Source of the DNA: Caldisericia bacterium
Lineage (GTDB): Bacteria; Caldisericota; Caldisericia; JAAYUI01
Reading direction: 5' to 3'
NCBI GenBank assembly: GCA_017992475.1
Contig: JAGOOO010000011.1
Span: 1 to 45,323, forward strand
Length of the DNA stretch: 45,323 bases
The first letter of the stretch is position 1. The number at the start of each line of letters is the position of its first letter. A program made the translations under genes and the position numbers. A model generated the notes under the pieces. That model made no database searches. It had not been told where the DNA came from and worked only from the letters and a program-made list of their open reading frames with translations. This document shows, in pieces, positions 30,741 through 39,774 of this stretch.

Positions 30741-33700
30741 ATGGAAGAACGGCTGATTTTTGGTCGCTATAGACTACTTAGAAAAATTGGAAGCGGAGGA
30801 ATGGGTGAAGTCTTCGCTGCGCTGGATCTTCAGAGTAATGAAGATGTGATTATTAAAATTTCACATTTTAAAGATGATGACTGGGACAATGTTGAGAAAA
30901 ACAGATTTCTTTCAGAAGCTTCCATCTTGGCCTCCCTTGATCATCCAGGTATCCCGAAAGTATGGGATTGCTGTAGAGAAGGCGAAGATTATTACTACAT
31001 AATGGAGTATGTGAAAGGAACTCCCCTTTCAAAACTTCATAACGTCGGCATAGAGCAGGCGTTGGGTATTTTTTATGATGTTGCCGGGATACTTTCGCAC
31101 ATCCATTCGAGGTCCGTTGTGCACAGAGACATTAAACCAGGTAATCTTATTGTGCTCGACTCCCCGGATATCAAAACCGGAATAAGAGTAAAACTCATTG
31201 ATTTTGGTTTGGCAAAAAATGTTGTAAATGGGCGCATAACGAGTACGGGCATGGTGGTTGGTACCTTTAACTATATGGCCCCTGAACAATTGATGGGTGG
31301 AGCTATTGATATGAGGGCGGATTTATATTCTTTTGGTGCAACGATGTATAACACTTTGACGGAATCCCTACCCTTTGGCTCTCCAGACCCGAAAAAAATT
31401 GCCTATCAACTGATAAATGCTTCTTGCGACCCTCCATCACATTTTAATGGTGATATCCCGGAAGAGCTCGACAACGTTATTCTTTGTCTCTTGAGAAAAG
31501 ACCCAAACGAAAGGATACAAAGCGCTTCAGAATTACTATCATTAATGCAGTCAATCACCACAGATGAAAAGAGTAATAAACCTGCTGGGCTGGTTCTTTG
31601 TGAACCCAATATGGTGGGTCGTGAGTTTGAGATGCAGTACCTTATTGATTCTTGGAACAGCTCACAAACTCAATCAGTAACAGTCTGTGTTGCTGGGCCA
31701 TTTGGAATTGGAAAAACCAGACTTGTTGATGAATTTGCTTCCATAGTGCAGTTATCAGGGAAAATGCTTTTGAGGGCAAGGGGACATGGTTCGACAAACT
31801 CATTACCGATGGATGGTCTCAAACAGCTTGCTTTTCATCTTGCACACTATAATCTGGACCAATATTCTGATTTAATAGAGCAAAATTCAAAAGAGCTCGG
31901 GTTTTTCAGCCAACAATTGTGTAAATCAAAAAGAAAATCTGCCCAATCTTTTCCAAATCAGAGCGCATGCTCTTTCGCTTTTTTGAAATTTTTGAAGGCA
32001 ATATCGTTTGAAGCGCCCATTGTTATCATCCTTGAGGACATAGAGCATCTTGACAAGGAAACCCTTGATGTATGTTTTGAACTTTCCTCTAATCCAGAAT
32101 TGAAGATAATAGTCGTTTTTACGTGTCTCGAACCAACATTTAGATCCAATGCAGCTATTGGATTGAAATTGCATAGAATGAGCGATTTGAGGTTTATTGA
32201 TCTCAAAAACCTTAAGAAATCTAATGTAAAAATGATGATGGAATCAATGCTAAGAGGTCATGAAGTGCCAAATGATTTCTTAAACGACCTCTGGGAGAGA
32301 TTCGGTGGTGTTCCCTATCTATTGATAAACAACATAAGAACGTTTGTTTCACAAAAAATGCTTGCGCTTGATAGTGGAAGGCTTGTTTATAAAAGGCCTA
32401 TTTCCTTTGAAGATGTATCCGGCTCAATTTTATCGCAACACCTTTCCTCACTCTCCCAAATATCCATAAAAATCCTTGAGTTTGCGTGCCTTTTCGAAGA
32501 ACCATTTGAAATGGAAATTGTTATGAAATCGCTTGGTCTCACAAGACGTCAATGCGTGAATGCTTTTTACGAACTTATATCGTCATCACTTTTAAAGCAA
32601 AGGAATGGTTTTTACAAGAGTACGTATGAGTTTGCTTATCCATCTATGAAAGAGACAGTAAAATCTAGGATACCAGATACAGAAAAGCACGAAACACACA
32701 AACTGATTGCGCAGATCCTAGAATTTAGCGATGAAGTAACTGATGAAATTGCCTGCCAGATAGCAAAACACTACAAAATGGCCGGAGAAATAGACAAAGC
32801 GGTAATATGGGCTGAAGAGTGTGCAAAAAGATTGATTGCACTTGGCTCCCAAACCTATTCCGAATGGATTGATTATATACATAGCGTGGGAGTGAGCGAA
32901 TCCAATCCTGTTTATGATGTTAAGGCAAAGAGGGTCCTCTCTGATATTTTTTATGCAAAAGGGGATTTTGAGAAGGCAAAAGCTTTATTTTTGGAAGCGC
33001 TTGGTCAGGCAAAAAAAATAGGGGTAAATACGGAATACTCATTAATATTGATTCATTATCTCAAGTTTCTTTTTGAGATTGGTGAATACAGTGAATTACA
33101 GAAAATCGGCTCTAAGGAAGCCAAAACGCCAGCTCTTATGGGTCTACCATCAGAAAGATTTGTGGTTTTTGAATACTTGGCGCTCTCCCTGAAAGAGAAT
33201 TCAAACTTTTCAGAAGCCGAAGACATTGCGAAAGAGGCGCTCTATATCGCTCAATGCTCCTTGCCAGACAAAGTTGCAGAAGGAAAAGCCGTTCTTTTTT
33301 CATGCCTTCTTGGAGACATGAAGATGGATGATGCATCTGAAATGGCAAAAGAAATTGAGTCAGAAGTTGCCGAATTGAACCCGGATGTTGCGGAGAGGCA
33401 TGCGATTGAGCTTGCATTGTTCGAGTACAACATGGGCAATTATGGTAAGACAATTGAAATGTTGAGTAATATGGACAAGGGCTTGCTTACATTCCGGGAC
33501 AAAACCAAATCTGCCATACTTAAATCAAAATCATTTTATGCTCTTGGCAAATTCGACGAAGCGATTGAAAGCGTTAATAAATTAAGCATTCCAGATGGTG
33601 CTGAAGTGAGTCGTGTTGAATTGGAGAAGCTTGTATACAAATCTCTTTTTATCACATTGGCGCATGGCTGGGAAAAATCTGGCCCCAGAACGGAGCGCTT

Positions 33701-34307
33701 GATAGGACTTGCTGAGTTCCAGGAATGTGAGGCATGCAAAATATTGCCATACGAGGTTTATTGTTATTGGCTTTCAAAACAGAAAAGGTTTGATGACGCA
33801 ATGGAGTATTTTGCGAAGGCCTGGACTATTTCATGTAATTTGGGCATTGAAGAATATATGCTTGATTGTGCATATTGGGGCGTTTCAATCCTTTCCTACA
33901 AAAAAATCATTGCAAAATATCCTTCTATAGCCAATTTGATTACTGATGAGGAGGGACTTTTTGGTGGCTATGCCCAAAAATATGAGCATGCAGTTGTTGC
34001 GGGTTATGTTTATCTTTACAGGGCTGAAAAAGATTTCAGGGAATTTGATCATGCAATCAGATGGTTTGTTCATGCCAGGGAACTCGCGCTTCAAAAGGGA
34101 AACAAAATTTACATGGCTTTATCAGCATTCAATCTTGGCAAAGCCTATTGTGAAAGGAACAACTCAAAACACAAAAAACCATATGATGCTGAGGACGCAG
34201 AGAAGTTCTTTTTTGAGGCAGAGTTTGTTTTTTCAGCCATGAATGCCCCTGCCACCGTGGATGTTGTCAGGGAGTATCAGGAAAAGCACCTGAAACGCTC
34301 AAATTGA
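30741..34307 (+). CDS. Ser/Thr protein kinase - STAND ATPase - TPR signalling protein
   Basis: The 1188-residue cytoplasmic protein opens with a full Hanks-type kinase (about 8-270): 'IGSGGMGEVF', Lys39, 'HRDIKPGN' (128-135), 'DFGLAK' (from 154) and 'GTFNYMAPEQ'. Next is a STAND/AAA-type ATPase (about 293-600) with 'MVGREFE', Walker A 'GPFGIGKT' (319-326) and a Walker B-like 'PIVIILEDIEHLD'. The rest (about 680-1185) is helical repeat of TPR type ('YFAKAWTI', 'AKGDFEKAKALFLEAL'). The plan matches PknK-like and other fusion kinases where TPRs sense a partner and the ATPase switches state. No membrane segment is seen. It is monocistronic, divergent from rpsF, and its stop is 12 nt from the convergent next gene. 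Confidence 0.9.
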   Translation: MEERLIFGRYRLLRKIGSGGMGEVFAALDLQSNEDVIIKISHFKDDDWDNVEKNRFLSEASILASLDHPGIPKVWDCCREGEDYYYIMEYVKGTPLSKLHNVGIEQALGIFYDVAGILSHIHSRSVVHRDIKPGNLIVLDSPDIKTGIRVKLIDFGLAKNVVNGRITSTGMVVGTFNYMAPEQLMGGAIDMRADLYSFGATMYNTLTESLPFGSPDPKKIAYQLINASCDPPSHFNGDIPEELDNVILCLLRKDPNERIQSASELLSLMQSITTDEKSNKPAGLVLCEPNMVGREFEMQYLIDSWNSSQTQSVTVCVAGPFGIGKTRLVDEFASIVQLSGKMLLRARGHGSTNSLPMDGLKQLAFHLAHYNLDQYSDLIEQNSKELGFFSQQLCKSKRKSAQSFPNQSACSFAFLKFLKAISFEAPIVIILEDIEHLDKETLDVCFELSSNPELKIIVVFTCLEPTFRSNAAIGLKLHRMSDLRFIDLKNLKKSNVKMMMESMLRGHEVPNDFLNDLWERFGGVPYLLINNIRTFVSQKMLALDSGRLVYKRPISFEDVSGSILSQHLSSLSQISIKILEFACLFEEPFEMEIVMKSLGLTRRQCVNAFYELISSSLLKQRNGFYKSTYEFAYPSMKETVKSRIPDTEKHETHKLIAQILEFSDEVTDEIACQIAKHYKMAGEIDKAVIWAEECAKRLIALGSQTYSEWIDYIHSVGVSESNPVYDVKAKRVLSDIFYAKGDFEKAKALFLEALGQAKKIGVNTEYSLILIHYLKFLFEIGEYSELQKIGSKEAKTPALMGLPSERFVVFEYLALSLKENSNFSEAEDIAKEALYIAQCSLPDKVAEGKAVLFSCLLGDMKMDDASEMAKEIESEVAELNPDVAERHAIELALFEYNMGNYGKTIEMLSNMDKGLLTFRDKTKSAILKSKSFYALGKFDEAIESVNKLSIPDGAEVSRVELEKLVYKSLFITLAHGWEKSGPRTERLIGLAEFQECEACKILPYEVYCYWLSKQKRFDDAMEYFAKAWTISCNLGIEEYMLDCAYWGVSILSYKKIIAKYPSIANLITDEEGLFGGYAQKYEHAVVAGYVYLYRAEKDFREFDHAIRWFVHARELALQKGNKIYMALSAFNLGKAYCERNNSKHKKPYDAEDAEKFFFEAEFVFSAMNAPATVDVVREYQEKHLKRSN

Positions 34308-34319
34308 TGCTCGAAAAGT

Positions 34320-37300
34320 TTATTGTTTTGGATAAGCCAGAGTAATTTTCTTGGTTTTTGGATCATACTTAACATCGCAATTCAAGTTCTCGGCCATAAA
34401 TCTGAGAGGGAAAAAGACACTTCCTGAAATGATTATGGGGTATAGGATCTTATTCTTGTCAATCCATACTTCCACCCCATTAACTTTGGCTTGTTTTTCC
34501 CCTATGCCCAGCTCAATAACTGTGATAATTTCGTTCTCGCTAGATTGTGTGATCGTAATTTTATTTGTGTCTCCATCATAGGAAGCACTGGTATAAAGAG
34601 CGTTAGTTAACAGATATTGAATTGGTAAAAATGCGGTTCCCTTGAAATCTTTTGGCAAGGGCGGAGAAGAGCAAGTTGGAGCTGAAGAAGGATTTGGCAT
34701 TTTCTCACCATTTACGTAAAATTCGGTTTTTCCAATCCAGAATTCAATAATACTTTCGTAGAGGCTTCCCTCGAAAGTGAGAAATATTGTATTGGCATTG
34801 CCTGCCATGTCTGTGGAGTTTATTTCAATCTTGTTCTCGCCTTTCACAACATTCCAGTTTCCCTCAAAAACAGCTATCCCCCAGGGAAGTTCCTTTATTT
34901 TTTCCGCCAATTGCCCATTGATGTAAACTAGGGCGCCAGTCTCGGTTTTGATCTGAATGGCAATACTTTCACCAATTTTCTGTGGTTTTTTGGGATTAGG
35001 GGTCACAATTTCTATTTCAGGTGAGGTAGTATCCAGAGTGACTATTTTGGTAATTATTTTCTCGTTGCCAGCCAAATCAAAACCTCTTATTTTTATTTTA
35101 TTGTCTCCCTCTGTTAGCAGAATTTGTTTTTCAAATTCCATTTTTGCAGAATTTAACAAGTTTTTTTCTACAATTTCTGGCTGGAGGATTGTTTCGCCAT
35201 TAATTGAAACACCATCGAGTGTGTACTTCCGGTCTCCGTATACTCTTAATTCTCCTGGTGCGCGATTCCCGACTATTGTTATTGTCTTTTTATTTGTAAT
35301 CAGAATATTTTTCTCAGGACTTTGTACCCAAATCTTTGGAAGAATATTGTCAACCCATAATTTAACAGATTTGGCCTCCTCTTTCTCATCATCGAGCTCT
35401 GAGCAATAAGAAAATGTTGACTGGAGTTGTACATATTCTCCAAAATCTATGTTTGGATATTCATCAAGTGAAGTTTTATGGGCTTCGTTGTTATCAAACC
35501 AGAAATATACAGTAGCATCGGGATTCCATGAAAGGATTTTTACTTTTGGCGGTTTCTTGAACCATTTCCACCCATCATATTCAAGGCCATCCGGTTCAGA
35601 TGGGTCTTCAAAAACAAGCTGGGTAAGCAACTTTGCTTCTTTGGTCGAATACTCATTAGATTCAGTCTTTTCATCCTTGCTTGTTTTTACAGTTATCCTG
35701 TAAGTACCTCGCCTCTCGGGGTTTGTTATTCCAGCGCCACTTGAGATCTCGACTAATGTGCCATTGTCTTCCAGGTCTACTTCGTCATTCAGAGTCAGAG
35801 TGATCTCATTTTTTTGTATAAGGACATTTCTGGATGGATGACCTTTAATCTTTATGTTTTCAGGTGCTATTTTTTCTGGAATCGCATATTCCTCAGGAAA
35901 AATCAGGGTCATGATATCTCCTGGTGAAAGATTGCCTGTTGCTGAAGGAAAATATTTAAATGAAAACCCTGATACTTCTTTGGCCTTGTAGTCTGAAAGA
36001 ATCAAATCTGAGACCAATGGTTTTGAGATGATGGTAAATTTGCCATAAGAATTTGTTTTGCCGCCAATCGTAAAAAACAGCTCATGCTCACCTTCTGGAG
36101 GGTTTTTTATCCCAAACTCTTTTGAAAACTCGATTTTGAGCATTTTTGAGATTTCAAAAGGAGCTTTTATTGTGACTTTTTTGTTCTCTATGGATATTGA
36201 TTGTGCATACCCTATTTCGTTGATCAAAACTGTTCCCTGCTTTGCAGTTGCCGGAAGTATTGTTCCTTCTGGAAAAGTGATCATTATTTCCTGATTCAGG
36301 CGTATCTGCTGATTGTCATCCATGTTAAATACTGCAAGGTACTTGGCATTATGCATGTACAGGTTTGGCTCTACTTCGACCCTTGTTCTGGTTTGAATTA
36401 AAAAAGGTTCCGATTCGACTTTTTCTGGTTCGGGGTCTGTCCAGGCGTTGATTGTATAGGTGCCTTTTTTGCCAGGTGTCCTTATGCCTGCCAGTTTTGA
36501 AAAGACGATTTCGATTTCTGATGAGTTGTTTATATCTATTGGCAAAACAACCGAGATTGTTTGAGTGTCAGTCGCAATCAAGGACGTGTTTTTAGGACAT
36601 GGTTTCCCATTTATTTTCATATTTTGGGGCAATACTTCTTTGGGGAGCGAAAACCCTTCTGGAAATTCCAGCCATATTTTTGAAATGCCTTTGTCCAGCG
36701 CCCCACCTTCGCCAGTACTGAAATTGATTTTGACCTGTGAAGCACTTTCTATATCACTTGTCTCAAATGAAACCACCGGTTTTGATATTGATGAGCATGG
36801 AATAACAAACATTTCGGATTCAATAGGTATCGGCTCTGGTTTTGTGGCAACCATTACAGAGTATTTGCCAGGGCTCATTGGCGAAATTATCCCGACATCC
36901 TTTTGGATAAAAAGATTGATGTAATCATCGTTGTTTCTGAATGGGCCATTCCCCTTCCAAATCTGAAAGCTACTTGTTATTTTGAGTGAGCGCTCTTCAG
37001 GTATGTTTACAATAACAGGATAGACAGGGCTACAACCGCAATCAATGCCGGCCAATCTTATTTTATGATCTAGGTTTCCTAGTTTTTCCACCCTTTTTGC
37101 GTCGTTTTTTGGAAGCGCTGGCATTACCGTTCCAGTCAGCCAATAGCCTAATCCTGATGGGTCTTTTATCATCTTACAATCGGATTTCTGTTCCTGGTTA
37201 CTCTCGCAATCGAAAAATTCTGTATCAGCAGTTTCGCTGTTTGTTATCCTATAGAGCTTGCCAAGATCAGATTCTTTACTATCCTTATATTTTTCAAAAT

Positions 37301-37622
37301 AATCTTTGCATGGAATAAATCTGGCGTTTTCTAACGTGCCGCTAATTCCTGGTATCCCATCGCAGGCATCTTCAATGCTACACAATGTTTCATTTGCGGG
37401 GAACCAGACTTTGATCCAGTCGTGAAAATTGATTGTTTCAGTATGCCTGAAATTTATGCTGAAAGCTGTTGGCTGGTTTGCCCTGCAGGCCCTTTGCGTT
37501 GTCTGCATTGGTTGGCCCCCTGGCACCACTTTTACAGGCCCAAATTCCGCAAACACTACGGTTTGTTGGCAAATGATTGCCATGATGAGAAACAAGACAA
37601 TAAAACCTGATTTTGTCTTCAT
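34320..37622 (-). CDS. Secreted beta-sandwich repeat protein with C-terminal stalk domain
   Basis: The start at 37622 is chosen because GGGGAGG lies 7-9 nt before it (an upstream codon at 37649 would cover that site). The 1100-residue product has a signal peptide (about 1-25), a Cys-rich first domain (up to about 275) and three related sandwiches (about 280-412, 413-535, 537-665) sharing 'L.FPE...LP..I....I.IKG' and 'AGI..P...GTY.I...T'. Two Ig-like domains (about 755-950; 'VDNILPKIWVQSP', 'TLDTTSPEIEIVTP') precede a stalk domain (about 955-1100; 'GTAFLPIQYLLTNALY', 'GSVFFPLRFMAENLNC'). It is a non-enzymatic-looking surface protein. It is transcribed alone from its own promoter. Confidence 0.82.
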   Translation of the reverse strand: MKTKSGFIVLFLIMAIICQQTVVFAEFGPVKVVPGGQPMQTTQRACRANQPTAFSINFRHTETINFHDWIKVWFPANETLCSIEDACDGIPGISGTLENARFIPCKDYFEKYKDSKESDLGKLYRITNSETADTEFFDCESNQEQKSDCKMIKDPSGLGYWLTGTVMPALPKNDAKRVEKLGNLDHKIRLAGIDCGCSPVYPVIVNIPEERSLKITSSFQIWKGNGPFRNNDDYINLFIQKDVGIISPMSPGKYSVMVATKPEPIPIESEMFVIPCSSISKPVVSFETSDIESASQVKINFSTGEGGALDKGISKIWLEFPEGFSLPKEVLPQNMKINGKPCPKNTSLIATDTQTISVVLPIDINNSSEIEIVFSKLAGIRTPGKKGTYTINAWTDPEPEKVESEPFLIQTRTRVEVEPNLYMHNAKYLAVFNMDDNQQIRLNQEIMITFPEGTILPATAKQGTVLINEIGYAQSISIENKKVTIKAPFEISKMLKIEFSKEFGIKNPPEGEHELFFTIGGKTNSYGKFTIISKPLVSDLILSDYKAKEVSGFSFKYFPSATGNLSPGDIMTLIFPEEYAIPEKIAPENIKIKGHPSRNVLIQKNEITLTLNDEVDLEDNGTLVEISSGAGITNPERRGTYRITVKTSKDEKTESNEYSTKEAKLLTQLVFEDPSEPDGLEYDGWKWFKKPPKVKILSWNPDATVYFWFDNNEAHKTSLDEYPNIDFGEYVQLQSTFSYCSELDDEKEEAKSVKLWVDNILPKIWVQSPEKNILITNKKTITIVGNRAPGELRVYGDRKYTLDGVSINGETILQPEIVEKNLLNSAKMEFEKQILLTEGDNKIKIRGFDLAGNEKIITKIVTLDTTSPEIEIVTPNPKKPQKIGESIAIQIKTETGALVYINGQLAEKIKELPWGIAVFEGNWNVVKGENKIEINSTDMAGNANTIFLTFEGSLYESIIEFWIGKTEFYVNGEKMPNPSSAPTCSSPPLPKDFKGTAFLPIQYLLTNALYTSASYDGDTNKITITQSSENEIITVIELGIGEKQAKVNGVEVWIDKNKILYPIIISGSVFFPLRFMAENLNCDVKYDPKTKKITLAYPKQ

Positions 37623-37666
37623 CGCATGACCTCCCCATTGCACATGCATGAATGATATCTGGAATT

Positions 37667-37694
37667 ATTTTAGCAGATACTAAAAAGAAGACAA
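37667..37694 (-). promoter_or_regulatory. Predicted promoter of the secreted repeat/stalk gene
   Basis: On the minus strand, TTGTCT (37694-37689) and TAAAAT (37672-37667) are separated by 16 nt. The predicted start near 37660 leaves a leader of about 38 nt with a good ribosome binding site before 37622. Confidence 0.5.
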
Positions 37695-37717
37695 CCTGGT
37701 TCTGTTGGGGTAAACAA

Positions 37718-37748
37718 CAAAAACCCCTGGACAAACCAGGGGTTTTTG
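37718..37748 (-). terminator. Strong Rho-independent terminator after the tkt gene
   Basis: A 13-bp perfect stem (CAAAAACCCCTGG at 37718-37730, CCAGGGGTTTTTG at 37736-37748) with a 5-nt loop follows the transketolase stop by 24 nt. The symmetric A and T tracts let it work in both directions. It ends the long cca-M42-gcvT-tkt transcript. Confidence 0.92.
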
Positions 37749-37772
37749 TATATTTGAGGAAATGCCAATTTA

Positions 37773-38588
37773 TTAGTCTGCCAGCTCCAGAAGCGCCTTT
37801 TCGGTTTCGACCTGGTTTGGGGCTTTGCCGTGCCACTCGGCGTTGTTTTCCATGAAGGAAACACCCTTGCCTTTTACTGTGTGAGCAATGACGGCCTGCG
37901 GCTTTCCTTTTATCTGTTTTGCCTGGTCAAAAGCGTAGAGTATCTGGCCATAATCGTGGCCATCGCACTCAATGATGTGCCATCCGAAGGCCTCCAGCTT
38001 TTTTTCGAGCGGGTCAATGTTCATGACATCCTTGGTTGTGCCGTCAATCTCCAGGCCGTTCTTGTCAATGATTGCAGTCAGGTTGTCTGCCTTGTAGTGG
38101 GCCGCGGCCATGAACGCTTCCCAAACCTGGCCTTCTTGCAATTCGCCATCACCCATCAGGCAGTAGACTCTCCAAGGTGCCTTGTCCATTTTTCCGGCGA
38201 TTGCTGTGCCGAGGGCTATGGAAATCCCCTGGCCGAGTGATCCACCGGACATTTCTATCCCAGGAACGCAGTGTATATGTGGGTGGCCCTGAAGGGGTGA
38301 TCCAAGTTTTCTGAAGGTCTTGAGGAGTTCGGGATCAAAGAATCCCCTCCTTGCAAGTACCGAGTAAATGAGCGGGGTCACGTGAGCCTTGGAGTATATA
38401 ATCCTGTCCCTGTCTTCTTTCATGGGGTTGGATGGGTCCACGTTTGCTATCTCGAAGTAAAGTGCTGCCATCAGGTCAGTGGCAGAGAGGGATCCGCCTG
38501 GATGGCCGGACCCTGCCAGTGCAGTCATCTGGATGATGTCCCTTCTTATCTGTCTTCCAACCTTCTCGAGCTGGATGATGTCGCGCAT
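37773..38588 (-). CDS. Transketolase N-terminal (TPP-binding) subunit
   Basis: The 271-residue protein is the N-terminal half of transketolase. It shows 'GSGHPGGSLSATDLMAALYF', 'IYSKAHVTPLIYSVLARRG', 'GSPLQGHPH', 'SGGSLGQGISIALG', the TPP motif 'MGDGELQEGQVWEA' ending with 'IIDKNGLEIDG', and 'HTVKGKGVSFME'. In split transketolases the C-terminal half is normally the next gene, but here a strong terminator follows instead, so the partner must be encoded elsewhere. The ATG at 38588 has GGAGG 6 nt upstream; GTG at 38591 is an alternative. Confidence 0.93.
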   Translation of the reverse strand: MRDIIQLEKVGRQIRRDIIQMTALAGSGHPGGSLSATDLMAALYFEIANVDPSNPMKEDRDRIIYSKAHVTPLIYSVLARRGFFDPELLKTFRKLGSPLQGHPHIHCVPGIEMSGGSLGQGISIALGTAIAGKMDKAPWRVYCLMGDGELQEGQVWEAFMAAAHYKADNLTAIIDKNGLEIDGTTKDVMNIDPLEKKLEAFGWHIIECDGHDYGQILYAFDQAKQIKGKPQAVIAHTVKGKGVSFMENNAEWHGKAPNQVETEKALLELAD

Positions 38589-38632
38589 CACTTTCCTCCG
38601 TTTGTTTTATTTTGTATTGCTTTTTGGGCTTT

Positions 38633-39730
38633 TTATTCCCTCTTTTTGCCAGAAGTTCCCTTGTAGAATGGTTTTTTGATGATTTCGGCTGCCAGTTTTC
38701 TTCCCCTTATTTCAACGCTTACCTTTGTCCCCACCTTGTATGTTGTTGGAACATAGGCCATTGCACCCACATAACCTGCAGTTGGGAGCATTCCACCGGA
38801 TGTCACAAACCCGATTTCCGTGCTTCCATCAAACACCTTGAAGTGGCTCCTTGGAATCCCGCCCTCTTCAAGCATTTTCAAACAAACGAGTTTTCTCTTG
38901 ATTCCATCAGCTTCAGCCTTTAGAAGAGCTTCTTTTCCAATGAAGTCCTTTTCGAATTTTACAACAAATTTCTGTCCAGCCTCGAGAGGATTGATTGTCT
39001 CGTCAAGCTCATTGCCATAGAGCCAATAGCAAACTTCGAACCTTAGGGTATCTCTTGCCCCAAGGCCTATTGGTTTAATTCCAAATTCTTTGCCAACCCT
39101 CAGGAGCTCGTCCCAGACATGCGGGGCGTCCTGGTTGCTTGTATAGATTTCAAACCCATCTTCGCCAGTATAGCCAGTTCTTGCCACCATGACTTCCCTG
39201 CCTGCCACTTTTCCATACCCAAAATGGAAGTACGGGAGGTCCCATACCGGGAATTCAGCAACTTTTCTGATGATGTCTTCTGCTTTTGGACCCTGGAGGG
39301 CGATTTCGGCATACTGGTCGGAAAGGTTTGTCACTTGCGCTCCCGGGCGTTCGTGGGACTTTATCCAGGCAAAATCCTTGTCGACATTGGATGCGTTGAC
39401 TACCAAGAATATGTGGTCTTTGCTGATGTAGTGGATAAACAGGTCATCAATGATTCCACCATCTTCCTTGCACATGACAGTGTATTCCGCTGTGCCAGGT
39501 TTCATATCAGCGACATTGTTTGACATGATCTGGTCAGTCAGGGCAACAGCTTCGGGCCCCTTGATCTCAATCTCGCCCATGTGCGATACATCAAACAAGC
39601 CTGCATTTTCCCTTACAGTTTTGTGTTCGTCAAGAATTGACGTGTACTGGATCGGCATCTCGTAACCTGCGAATGGGACAATCTGTGCCCCTAGTGCTAC
39701 ATGTTTTTCATAAAGCGGTGTTCTTTTCAT
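38633..39730 (-). CDS. gcvT: Aminomethyltransferase, glycine cleavage system T protein
   Basis: The 365-residue enzyme shows 'TPLYEKHVALGAQIVPFAGY', 'AGLFDVSHMGEI', 'EDGGIIDDLFIHY' (around 90-102, catalytic Asp), 'LVVNASN', 'IALQGPKA', 'MVARTGYTGEDGFEIY' and 'LGARDTLRFEVCYWLYG'. It takes the aminomethyl group from the H protein and passes it to tetrahydrofolate. The H, P and L genes are not in the window. GGAGGA precedes the ATG. No glycine riboswitch fits in the 44-nt gap before it; it is an inner gene of the cca-M42-gcvT-tkt operon. Confidence 0.95.
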   Translation of the reverse strand: MKRTPLYEKHVALGAQIVPFAGYEMPIQYTSILDEHKTVRENAGLFDVSHMGEIEIKGPEAVALTDQIMSNNVADMKPGTAEYTVMCKEDGGIIDDLFIHYISKDHIFLVVNASNVDKDFAWIKSHERPGAQVTNLSDQYAEIALQGPKAEDIIRKVAEFPVWDLPYFHFGYGKVAGREVMVARTGYTGEDGFEIYTSNQDAPHVWDELLRVGKEFGIKPIGLGARDTLRFEVCYWLYGNELDETINPLEAGQKFVVKFEKDFIGKEALLKAEADGIKRKLVCLKMLEEGGIPRSHFKVFDGSTEIGFVTSGGMLPTAGYVGAMAYVPTTYKVGTKVSVEIRGRKLAAEIIKKPFYKGTSGKKRE

Positions 39731-39774
39731 TTTTCCTCCGAAGCGAGTCTAGTTGTGGGCTGGAAAATTTCAAC

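Noticed and set aside
39731-39774. Glycine riboswitch ahead of gcvT
   Set aside because: Only 44 nt separate gcvT from the upstream gene, far too short for the aptamer.
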